The notes under the pieces were generated by a model. The model made no database searches and was not told where the DNA came from. It was given only the letters and a program-made list of their open reading frames with translations. Below, one piece after another: positions 54,900 to 64,000 of a DNA stretch of 64,000 bases (within the stretch, counting starts at the first letter, position 1; each line of letters begins with the position of its first letter). The stretch is taken from assembly GCF_036711975.1 (NCBI RefSeq), contig NC_091973.1, positions 16,616,001 through 16,680,000 of the forward strand, in the 5' to 3' direction. A program made the position numbers and the translations under genes. Origin of the DNA: Onthophagus taurus. Lineage: Eukaryota; Arthropoda; Insecta; Coleoptera; Scarabaeidae.

Positions 54900-55214
54900 T
54901 GAACGCGCAGTATAAGAAAAGAACTGGGTTTTAATAAAACGGTGCTGGTTCAGAGATATAAACAATGAAATTAAAGCGTAAAAAAGAATGTGGAAAAAAG
55001 TAGAATAAATAAAAGAAGGTGATTAAATTACTATTCTTACGTTTAATTTTCACTGCACTAAAGTACTGATTTTAAACGACTTTATCGATGCGCACAATAC
55101 TGTAGTCGCGTTAAAAAAAGAGTGTGAGCGCATGCTCTCGTGTTAAGATAACACAGCCCAGTTAAGCGCACGCACATGCGTGTAAATAATTCTGAGGGTG
55201 ACGCGGCGCGAACA
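54900..55214 (-). repeat. BEL element 2 LTR (3' LTR)
   Basis: Plus-strand TGAACGCGCAG...GGCGCGAACA, 315 bp, matched by 60752-61066. Confidence 0.95.
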
Positions 55215-55386
55215 TTCCACCCACCAACAAAAGGTGAAATAACCCTTTTTTACAATAATATTTATGAAATACGAATAGTTATTTGACGGTGTGTGAATAA
55301 GCATAACATACGGTAAGTAGACGAAAATAATTAATTAGTTTGACAAGTAAACAAAAAAAAAACATGTGACTAGATTCGGTTTTGTC

Positions 55387-58119
55387 TTAAATCGGTAATG
55401 TACAAATCTTCGTGGTTGGACGAGTTAACCTCCCATTTTTGGTTTTAATGGTGATGACTCGGATAACACCATCAATTCCGGGATGAACCTCTTCAATTCT
55501 CCCTGTTTCCCATTGAAGTGGGGGTCGGTGTTCATTTCGAATGAGTACCAGATCACCAATAGACGGTGTTGGAGACGAAGCGTTCCATTTTCCTCTTTGT
55601 TGAAGTGAGTACAAATATTCAACGTGCCACCTTTTCCAAAAATCTTTCCAGCGATCCAAACGGTTGATCGGTACTTGAGTGACGTCAGGATCTACAACAG
55701 AAGCATTAAGGGGTTCCAAACACAAGAAATGTGCTGGAGTTAGTGGTTGAAGATCATTGGGATCTTCAGTCATTGCGGAAAGCGGCCTCGAGTTCAATAC
55801 GGCTTCGATTTGCGTCAGGATGGTATACACTTCCTCAAACGTTAGTTTTTGATCTCTAATGACTTTAATCAAATGGGATTTAACAGATCTTACTCCAGCC
55901 TCAGCCAACCCATTAAAATGGGGAGCCCCTGGAGGATGAAATTGCCATGTGAGTTCCAATTTTTGACCGGAAACCTCAGCCATCTCTCGTAATTTGTTGT
56001 AGGCGCCCACAAAATTAGTTCCCTGATCTGATAAGATTAACGTACATCGACCTCTTCTGGAGGTAAATCGTCGTAGAGCCGCTATAAATGCTTCAGTAGA
56101 TAGATCTGAAACTAGTTCTAAATGTATCGTTTTGGTAGACGTACACACAAAGACACAAATATAGGATTTGACAAACCGCGCTCCTCTGGTGCGACTAATG
56201 GTGGTATAAATCGGTCCAGCGAAATCGACAGCGACTCTGGAGAACGCCTTCACCTCGGTTACTCTAAATTGAGGCAAATCCGCCATCCTCGGAGCATATG
56301 ATCGGGGCTTGCATCGAAAACAACGGATACATCGTGATACGACCCGATGAATGACACTTCGAGAAGCGATGATCCAATATTGACGCATTACCAGAGCTTG
56401 TAGCGACCGTTGTCCCGGATGAAGGTATTTTTCATGTATATGTTCCACAATTAATTCACTAACACGACTATTTTTAGGTAGAAGTAACGGATGTTTGTGA
56501 TCGAAGGGGATCATAGCAAATTTTATACGACCACCCACCCTAATCAAACCATCTCTATCAAGAAAAGGTGCTAACTTTCTAAATGATTTATCAGGGATCT
56601 TATTCTCGTTAATTGTAGTAAATAATTGTGAAAAATGTTGATGTTGGACATAACGGACAATCGAAGATAAAGATTGTTGGAGCTCAAACGGAGATAATTG
56701 GATGGTAAAATAACGGTTTTGTTTGCGGCAGTGAACAATAAAACGTTGAATGTAGGCCATAATCCGTTGGATTTTTGAAAGTGAAGAGAATCTCATGAGG
56801 AGAGTGTTTGATTTTTGTTCATTAATTACTTCTGTGCTTTCACAGGGAATAGATTTAATAGATGGCCAGTATTCCGGAGGATGACAGAGCCAGGAGGGGC
56901 CCCTACACCACAGATCGTGAGCGATTAACTGATCTGGAAAAAGACCTCGAGAGCCACAGTCTGCAGGATTATCGGAAGATGGTATGTATCTCCAATAATC
57001 TGAAGGTAAAATTTCTTGGATATATGAGACTCGATTGGCAACGAAAATTTTCCATCTAGTAGGCAATGAAGAAATCCACGCTAGGGTGACTTTGGAATCG
57101 GACCACGCGTAAATTACATCGAAAATGATTGTGGTTGATAACATGTCCTTAATAGTTTTAAGAAGATCAACGAGTAGAACAGCGCCACAAAGTTCGAGAC
57201 GAGGAATAGATATTGTCTTAAGAGGTGCAACTCTAGATTTACCGCAAAGAAAAGAGGTATTAATAGATTGGTTATGACTTTCACAGCGTAAATACGCTAC
57301 TGCACAATAACCTGATTGCGAGGCGTCACAAAAAAGATTAAGTTGAACGGATTTAGTGTCAGACGGAATCATCAATCGAGGTATTCTTAAATCAGAAATA
57401 AAAATAAGACCTTTCTTAAAGATTTCCCAATTTTTAGATATGTGACCACGAGGACTTTCATCCCATTCAATTTTTAATTGCCACAATTGTTGGATAAATT
57501 GTTTAGCCTTTAAGGTGCACGGAGTCAAGAAGCCTAAGGGGTCGTAGACACGAGCGATTTCCGAAAGTATGGAACGTTTTGTGGAAAGGGAATTGCGGGG
57601 ACAATAGGAAAATTTAAAATCATCTGTTGTGGGATCCCATTGCAGACCCAAAACTTTAATGTAACTGATTTCATCGTAATCCATTGATATTGGACGCTGT
57701 AAATCTGTTTCAGATACTTCTTGTAAGACGTGAGTGCAATTACTCGCCCATTTTCTCAATTTAAATCCCCCTCTGTTCAATAGGTCAATCAATTCTCGCT
57801 GTAGCTCCAAAGTCTCTTGCACCGATTGAGCTCCTGTGACTATATCGTCAACGTAAATGTTGTTTTTTAGAACGGTTGAAGCCCTCGGAAACTGATCACA
57901 ATAGATGTTAGATAACTCGACTAGTGTTCGCAAGGAAAGAAAAGGTGCCGATGCCACTCCATAGGTCACAGTATTTAAAATATATTCTTGAATAGGTTCA
58001 GTTGAAGAGAATCTCCATAAGATTCGCTGAAAGTTTCTGTCTTCAGGTGAAACAAGAATTTGTCGATACATTTGTTGGATATCGCAGACAAATGCATACT
58101 TAAAACATCGAAAAGACAT
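55387..58119 (-). pseudogene. pol: BEL element 2 pol: RT, RNase H, integrase
   Basis: A continuous frame of about 910 codons. RT (FVCDIQQMYRQI; TYGVASAPFLSLR; NIYVDDIVTG), RNase H (LFCDASQSGYCAVAYL; NPADCGSRG), integrase zinc finger (HEKYLHPG; CIRCFRCKP), core (VAVDFAGP, LILSDQGTNF, GLAEAGVRSVKSH with D, D, E) and the BEL C-terminal domain (FWKRWHVEYL; LVLIRNEH). It is joined to the gag-protease frame by a one-step frameshift near 58125; BEL elements normally use one long gag-pol frame, so this is the only lesion seen, or a sequencing error. Confidence 0.92.
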
Positions 58120-60404
58120 AAAACCTTTATTATGTCTTGTTGCAACTTATGTCCCACCAAAAGGGTGTCATTTAACGATGTACCATTAGATGTTGGTGCT
58201 GATGCGTCAAACACAACTCTAATTTTTGATGAAGGGTTTTCAGAACGAAGCACGCAGTGATGCGGAATGTAGTAGGTTCTATCAGAAGGAGGTTTGAAAG
58301 AGTTAGCAAGAGACATGTGGCCTGACTGAAGATAATCTTTCATAAAGTTGATATAATCACTTCTTAACGACGGAGCTTTTAAGAGACGGTTTTCTAAAGA
58401 CATAAAACGTTTTAACGCTGTCTGGTAGGAATTGCCCAGGACTGGATTTGGTTTCTTAAAAGGCAGAGAAACGATGAATCGACCTGTTGATGTTCGTTTA
58501 TAATTATTTTTAAAATGATTTTCACATTTATCCTCTTCAGACGTTAATAGCGTTCTTTCAGGAATGGATTCCAGTTCCCAGAATCTTTGAATTGAGTTAT
58601 CAAGCGAATAATCAGTAGTAGATAAACACGTTGACAGTGAGGTCGTGACTGAGAGCGAAGATCTCCCCATTAGAATCCAACCAAATACGGAATTAACTGC
58701 AATTGGATGGTTCGGTTCTCCACGAAGACGTCCTTCAGTGATAATTTGAGGAACTAGTTCTGCGCCCAGTAACAAATCCACCGAGTTGAGACTTGAATGG
58801 TGCTCTGGAGGGATGTTCAATTGTTGAAGATGAGGATAAAGCGGAACAAGGGACGTAATGGATGGTTGGTCAGAACAAATGCTGGGAGTGATAATAGCGT
58901 CAAAGTCAAAGGAAGGTTTCGATGACTGTATAGGTTGGATAGAGCAGGTAACAGAGCCTTTATTACAGATGGATGTCATTGCATTTAATCCCTGGATTTC
59001 TAGACAGGAAGTTTGCTTTCGTGGTAGTTGAAGTCGTTTTGATAGATTAGATGTTATAAAATTGGACATACTGCCCGAGTCGATTAATGCTTTGACACGA
59101 TGTAATTTTCCAAATCGATCCTGAATGTTTACAATAGCAATAGGTAGTAAGATGTTTGGATTACTTTCCTTCATTGTTGTCTGAATTGTATTATAAGATG
59201 TTCCGACATGAACACATGGAGAAGTTTGTGTCTTGAAGTGGAGTAATGTGTGGTGATGTTGATTGCAGGTACGACATCTATGAGAAGACGAGCAATTATG
59301 AGTAGTGTGTCGTTGACTTAGACAATTTCGACAAAGATTATGATCTCTAGCGATGGATAACCGTTCTCCAGCTGATTTGGATGTAAAATTCGTACAACGG
59401 TAAATTGGATGGGCTTCATGACATAAGATACAGTTAGTAGTCGATGAATTAGAATGATGTTCTTCAATCTTCATATTTACTGATTTAGCTCTGATGTTTG
59501 ATTTTGATGAACTCAGAGATGTGCTGTCACTTGATGTCAATAATACGGATTCTAGGGCCTTTGCTCTTTTTTCTAAGAAATCCACAAGTTGCTTGTAAGT
59601 TGGAATGTCGTATGCTGTATGTTCAGCTTCAAAAGTGGTTTTTGTAGGTGTGTTCAGTTTTTGAAGCACGATATTAAATAATAGAAAATCCCACTTATCA
59701 ACAGGGAAACTCAAATTACGAAAACCTTCAATATTTTCATGGAAGGTATCAATCAAAATTCGAAGACTTTTAGAGGAATCGTCTTTCAGGGGTTTTAAAT
59801 GAACGATTTCGTTAAAGTATAACGTTGCCAAGTGACGTTTATTCTGGTAGCGGCCTTTTAACGTTTTATATCCTATTTCGTAATTGGCGTCTGTCACAGG
59901 AAAACCCTTTAACAGGTTAAACGCTTCGCCACTTAGGGACATGAGAAGATACTGATATTTGGCAATTGAAGAAAGAGATTTGTTTTCGTGAACCGTCGTT
60001 CGATAAAGATCGAAAAAGGTATGCCATTCTTTATGATTACCACTGAACGTAGGCAATGCTAACTTATTTAATTTCAGAGCAGATATAGATGAGATTTCAG
60101 AGGATTCCGTTGAAGGTTGAGGGGACAGTTGATGGAATATCGCCCTTGTAGTGTAGTAAGCAGTATCAGCCTTTAGTCGTATGTCGTCATGAGCCTCAAA
60201 GTCCTGCTCTTCAATCAAACCAATAATCGTATTGTGAGTACTTTTGAACTCTTTGTAGATTTCCTCGGCATCTGGAGCTCGTTCAAGAAAAATTTGTTTT
60301 TGGATAGGGTCAGACGGGAGTGCTTGACCAAGGGCCATGGTCTCGTTTAAACGATTGTATAGACCGTTGCGACGTAGGGTAAGTTTAACAATCTTGTCTG
60401 TCAT
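57975..60404 (-). pseudogene. gag: BEL element 2 gag, protease and RT start
   Basis: ATG at 60404 (MTDKIVKLTLRRNGLYN). Gag of the DUF1759 type (FSGNHKEWHTFFDLYR; KRHLATLYFNEI), zinc knuckles (CILCHEAHPIYRC; CRNCLSQRHTTHNC; CRTC), aspartic protease VKALIDSGSMSNFIT near residue 445, then BEL linker and RT N-terminus (SLPFKKPNPVLGNSYQ; YYIPHHCVL; IRVVFDASAPTSNG). After about residue 760 the frame goes off into unrelated residues (58120-57975) while the true continuation lies in the pol frame. Confidence 0.92.
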
Positions 60405-60730
60405 CACGGGAAAAATCAAATAAAATATCCAAAAGAATTATGGAGAAGAACGAAATTAAAAAAAGAATTCTCAAAAAAAAAAGGTAAATGAAAATAATTT
60501 AAATAATCGAAGGGAAAAGAAATTAAATATTTAAATGGTAAGAATTGTCGAAAAATGCGGTGTTAAAAATAGCGTAATCCAGTTTTTGATTTTCCAGATG
60601 GCCAACAGAGAGACGTGACCCCGTGGATAAATGCAAAAAAACGCGGATTTAAGACGAAAATTAAATGAAAAATGCGAAAAAATGTAAAAATAACGAGAAA
60701 TAAATCAAAATTAAACGAAAATTCCGGAAG

Positions 60731-60751
60731 AATCCGGCTCGAAGGACCAAA
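60731..60751 (-). promoter_or_regulatory. BEL element 2 primer-binding site, tRNA-Tyr type
   Basis: Directly inside the 5' LTR, minus strand TTTGGTCCTTCGAGCCGGAT matches the complement of a tRNA-Tyr 3' end, as in BEL element 1. Confidence 0.65.
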
Positions 60752-61066
60752 TGAACGCGCAGTATAAGAAAAGAACTGGGTTTTAATAAAACGGTGCTGG
60801 TTCAGAGATATAAACAATGAAATTAAAGCGTAAAAAAGAATGTGGAAAAAAGTAGAATAAATAAAAGAAGGTGATTAAATTACTATTCTTACGTTTAATT
60901 TTCACTGCACTAAAGTACTGATTTTAAACGACTTTATCGATGCGCACAATACTGTAGTCGCGTTAAAAAAAGAGTGTGAGCGCATGCTCTCGTGTTAAGA
61001 TAACACAGCCCAGTTAAGCGCACGCACATGCGTGTAAATAATTCTGAGGGTGACGCGGCGCGAACA
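60752..61066 (-). repeat. BEL element 2 LTR (5' LTR)
   Basis: No difference from 54900-55214 seen by eye over 315 bp. Confidence 0.95.
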
Positions 61067-61200
61067 GACAGAATAACAATAATAACTTTACTTTGCTTAA
61101 TGACCAAATTCAAAACTTATATAAACCTATTTTCAAGTACCTAAAATCTGATTCTTCAAATATTTTATTATTCGCTTTGCTTTTTCTGGGTAAATCTACA
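61067..61200 (+). pseudogene. C-terminal tail of Penelope-like element 3
   Basis: After the second GACAG the frame interrupted at 54899 resumes with an Asn run, LLNDQIQNLYKPIF and a stop near 61205. An A/T-rich 3' region follows, with AATAAAG near 61420. Confidence 0.7.
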
Positions 61201-62142
61201 TGTTAAACATTTTTTTCTTTTATTTTTCTATTTTTTTGGGTCTCGACCGATCTAATAACTTAATTTTTTTTTGCTGTTCTTTTATTTTATATTTATTTTC
61301 GATATTTTTAGTATATTTTCTTTTACGTTTGAAGGGTTAGGTAGAAGATCAGTCTTCTGGCTGAACCTCGCCTTTCGTTGATTAGGTAACTGTATTTGTG
61401 TTTTGTAATGAAAGAGAAATAAAGACCTTTATTTATTTATTTTTTTTAGGCCCATCGACATCTAAGGTCATTGTTACATTCCGAAATTTTTATGTTATGT
61501 GTGGGTGACTTGTTTATGTGTAATGGGTTATGAGTTGCATACATTCGGAAACTTATTATTATTTTTATTTATTTTGTTTACATTTTGTTTGTTTATAACA
61601 TTTTATTGTTTTCTCTTTCAGCAACATATTCTGAGTATTCCTTTTTTTCCTTTTAACTCCTATCACTTTAAAATTCTCCTTTTTGCTTTTGAGAGGGTGT
61701 CGTAAATTCATGATGTTATCTTGCGCAGACGTAATTTTTTTTGATATTTTCGATTTTTGGGTATAAAAGACCGTTCAAGTTTCTTCTTGGCCCTCTCTTT
61801 CTTACTATATTACCAGAGCAATACGTGTTCTCGAGTGTTAGAGAAATTTTGGTTGGTTCGCCATTTTTGGTTTTGGTGTAAAATTTTGTTTCTAATCCAT
61901 ATTTGTGGGATTCATCACTCGAAATAAAGTTTTGGAAAAGTGTTTTTCTTTTACCAAATTGTACGGAGATTCCGGATTTCAACGTATTTCATTACATTTT
62001 CTTCTGTCCTCTGGTTAAACCTCGAGCATCAGAGGTAAGCATTTTTGTAAGGTCTTTATTAATTAGTTTTTGGCATATTCGTTCACCCTTTCACATTTTT
62101 CTTTTGATTCTTAAACTAACAATCTACTAAATCTATCTTTAA
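61201..62142. other. noncoding; possible retroelement promoter at 61762
   Basis: TATAAAAG at 61762-61769 in a T-rich context, preceded by a TGTTAC start-like word at about 61472, could mark an LTR, but no partner or terminus was found. Frames at 61499-61705, 61716-61982 (minus) and 61903-62130 show no family pattern. Confidence 0.35.
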
Positions 62143-62275
62143 AAAAAAAAAATCTAACTACTTTAAAAAAAAAATTTTCTAACTACTTTAAAAAAAAAAT
62201 TATCTAACTACTTAAAAAAAAAAATTTTCTAACTACTTAAAAAAAAAAAAAAAATTACTAACTACTTAAAAAGAA
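62143..62275. repeat. short tandem repeat of poly-A plus TCTAACTACTT
   Basis: About five units of roughly 28-32 bp, each a CTAACTACTT word followed by 9-16 A residues and a short T stretch. Confidence 0.85.
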
Positions 62276-62280
62276 AAACT

Positions 62281-63373
62281 ATCCTACAAACAAAAATTCT
62301 TAAATCTAATATTTCCACGTTTCATTTTTTTTAATTTCTATATCCAGGTTTTTGTTGAGGGGAGCAACTTTTGGCATCTCTTATTGGGACAACTTTTTTT
62401 TATTGGTATTTTGGAACCATTGTCCAAGGGTATAATTTCCATTACATCCTAAGGATTCTAATTACTTTTGGAACAAAACAAAGAATATTACCTTACCTTT
62501 CCTGAGTCACCAGAATTTGTTGCTGAGGATTTATTTCGAATCGGACCGGTGATCAAGACTTGGAGTAAAGGTCAGATAGAACAACATAATATTATTATTT
62601 TGGTCATTGAAGAATTTGTATCTTATATATTTTTTTATTATTTTGATTTTCCTTAAGAAAATCTTTAAATTAATTAATCATTGGAACATCAAACTTTTCA
62701 ATTTTTTTTTAATATCATTTCAATTTTTTTTGTAAATTCTTGTTTGGCGAGATTTTTTTTTAATTCTATTTTTGGCGTTGATTTTTTTTTATAATTTTTG
62801 ATTTCACGTTGAGCTCAACCATACGGAGTCAGATGCGGATTAATTTTTCATTTTCATTTTTTTTGGTATATTGATTTAAATTTCCTTTCAGTTTTGACTT
62901 TAATTTTTTTTTTAAAGCTCGCAAACATCAATATAGTTTTTTTTTTGTTGTTTGAACCTAAAAGTTTACGGTTTTATAAAATTTTGTTATTAGTTTATTT
63001 TTTTTTACTTACCTGTTATTTACGGTAGTTTTAATAAATTTTGTCTGCAACTCAAAACCTATTTTGTTGAGCGTTTATGTTTTGTTGTGTTATTTGTTTA
63101 TATCACCATACTCCATCATCTCACGTCACAGTTCGTGTTGTACGCGGGGTTAACTGTGTGGCGCCATATAAATACCCCTCCCTTCTTCACTGAGCCGGTC
63201 GAGGACTCGCGTACATCTCAGGGTGATAAAACTAGTTTTGTCCTTGTTGAAAATTTCGTTAATTTTTTTTTGTTTTGATTTAAAATCTTTTAACGCATTT
63301 GGCGTCATATCATTAAGGCCATCATAGTGTTTAGTAGACGTGACTCTTTCCTAAATGTAACTGTGTACATGAA
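62281..63373. other. T-rich noncoding stretch with a TATA-like site
   Basis: TTTTGGCATCTC...GGGACAAC near 62370 has the look of a gypsy primer-binding region, and a 62-codon frame (62468-62656, starting TTG) follows without recognisable similarity. TATAAATA at 63167-63174 lies in the GC-richest part. I see no supported gene. Confidence 0.35.
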
Positions 63374-63690
63374 CAAAAGTGTAAAAGGACGGACAAACAG
63401 GTAAGTAAAATAAAATTATAATAAATTAGCAACAAGTGTAAAAGGACGGACAAACAGGTAAGTGAAAATAAAACTCTGTAATAAATAAATAAGCAACAAC
63501 TGTAAATGGACGGACAAACAGGTAGGTAAAAATAAAAACTCTATAATAAATATATATAAAATGTAAATAGACGGACAAAACATGTAAGTAAATAGAAACT
63601 CTATAATGAATAAATAATAAATAAATAAATAGATAAAAGGTGTAAACGGACGGACTCACAAATAGGTAAATAAATACTCTATAAATTAAA
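63374..63690. repeat. minisatellite, about 58-bp unit, at the 3' end of a LINE
   Basis: Five units carry GTAAA(A/T)GGACGGACAAACAGGTAAG or variants, each followed by AATAAA..CTCTATAATAAAT-like sequence. It starts 6 bp from the LINE stop codon and occupies its 3' untranslated side. Confidence 0.85.
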
Positions 63691-63695
63691 TTAAG

Positions 63696-64000
63696 TTATA
63701 TTTTATTACGTAAATCTGCCTCTTTAACAAACGATAGGACTTTTTTAATAATTTGCGCGGATAAGTTGAATGGGGCCTCGAGATTGATGTTAACGCGGTC
63801 TCCGAGGCTTGTATAGCGACGACAATTCAGGATAATATGTGTGACGGTCAGAGACTCGTCACACTCGTCGCATCGAGGTTGCTCCTCTCCCTTTAGAAGG
63901 TGAGAGGAGGTTAAGGCCGAATGTCCCAGACGGAGCCGGTGGTATAGAACCTGGTCCTCCCGAGACAGAGAGACGGGGAATCTCCAGCCCTCCACCTCAG
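63696..64000 (-). pseudogene. non-LTR retrotransposon pol C-terminus (window edge)
   Basis: The minus-strand frame is open to the window end and stops at 63696. LYHRLRLGHSALTSSHLLKG followed by PRCDECDESLTVTHIILNC is the CCHC-type zinc region found after RT or RNase H in jockey/I/Loa-like LINE pol proteins. No lesion is seen in the visible 100 codons; the rest lies to the right. The orientation makes 63374-63690 its 3' tail. Confidence 0.75.

Larger units (their letters stand above)
54900..61066 (-). mobile_element. BEL/Pao LTR retrotransposon 2, nearly intact, inserted in a PLE
   Basis: 6,167 bp with two 315-bp LTRs that I could not tell apart, flanked by GACAG on both sides (54895-54899 and 61067-61071). 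Minus-strand gag-pol is complete except for one frameshift near 58125. Identical LTRs imply a recent insertion. Confidence 0.95.

Noticed and set aside
62468-62656. 62-codon plus-strand frame, possible gag start
   Set aside because: Starts with TTG, short, no recognisable motif, in low-complexity T-rich DNA; kept only as part of a noncoding stretch.
63426-63659. Minus-strand 77-codon hydrophobic frame
   Set aside because: Translation of the minisatellite with repeated YLFI..H words; an artefact of the repeat.
63374-63690. Possible CRISPR-like array
   Set aside because: Contiguous tandem units without unique spacers in a eukaryotic context; a minisatellite.

Overview
This is a transposon-dense eukaryotic window, almost certainly from an insect or other arthropod. 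The evidence is the company of elements: Ty3/gypsy elements (one with an insect-type env), BEL/Pao elements, Penelope-like elements (PLEs), a Polinton/Maverick relic, a hAT transposase and R1-type and other LINE fragments. Most of the sequence is AT-rich; one gypsy relic (26.4-29.0 kb) is distinctly GC-richer. I see no convincing single-copy host gene, no tRNA or rRNA gene and no prokaryotic feature.

Layout. 1-6181: 3' part of a gypsy element (gag, pol, 1.66-kb LTR). 6.2-14.2 kb: decayed Polinton with capsid, penton, protease, packaging ATPase, PLA2-like and integrase genes but no DNA polymerase B. 14.3-15.1 kb: PLE fragment. 15.9-17.8 kb: intact hAT transposase. 18.4-22.1 kb: minus-strand gypsy relic, fused to an R1-type ORF1 fragment (22.1-23.1 kb). 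23.1-25.6 kb: two arrays of a ~171-bp repeat in opposite orientation around an SGNH-like ORF relic. 26.4-29.0 kb: GC-rich gypsy relic. 28,290-44,231: a head-to-tail duplication of a 7,971-bp unit, itself a nest (gypsy 3' fragment, LTR, env-bearing gypsy split by a PLE, then a DDE-type transposase relic). 45.3-45.6 kb: LTR closing the env-bearing element. 46,887-52,567: defective BEL element with a 5-bp target duplication. 53.6-61.2 kb: PLE split by a second BEL element (54,900-61,066) whose two LTRs look identical. 61.2-64 kb: low-complexity DNA and the C-terminus of a LINE with a tandem-repeat 3' tail.

How it fits together. Nesting orders events: PLE before BEL at 54,900; a 93-bp tandem array before BEL at 46,887; env-bearing gypsy before the DDE transposon, and that nest before the 7,971-bp duplication. 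Apparently intact coding regions are gypsy A gag-pol (with a plausible -1 frameshift site; gag is cut by the window edge), the hAT transposase, the Polinton integrase, penton and PLA2-like genes, and an unrecognised 222-aa gene beside the integrase. Nearly everything else carries stops, frameshifts or deletions. All family names come from motif recognition by eye; nothing was searched or aligned by computer.
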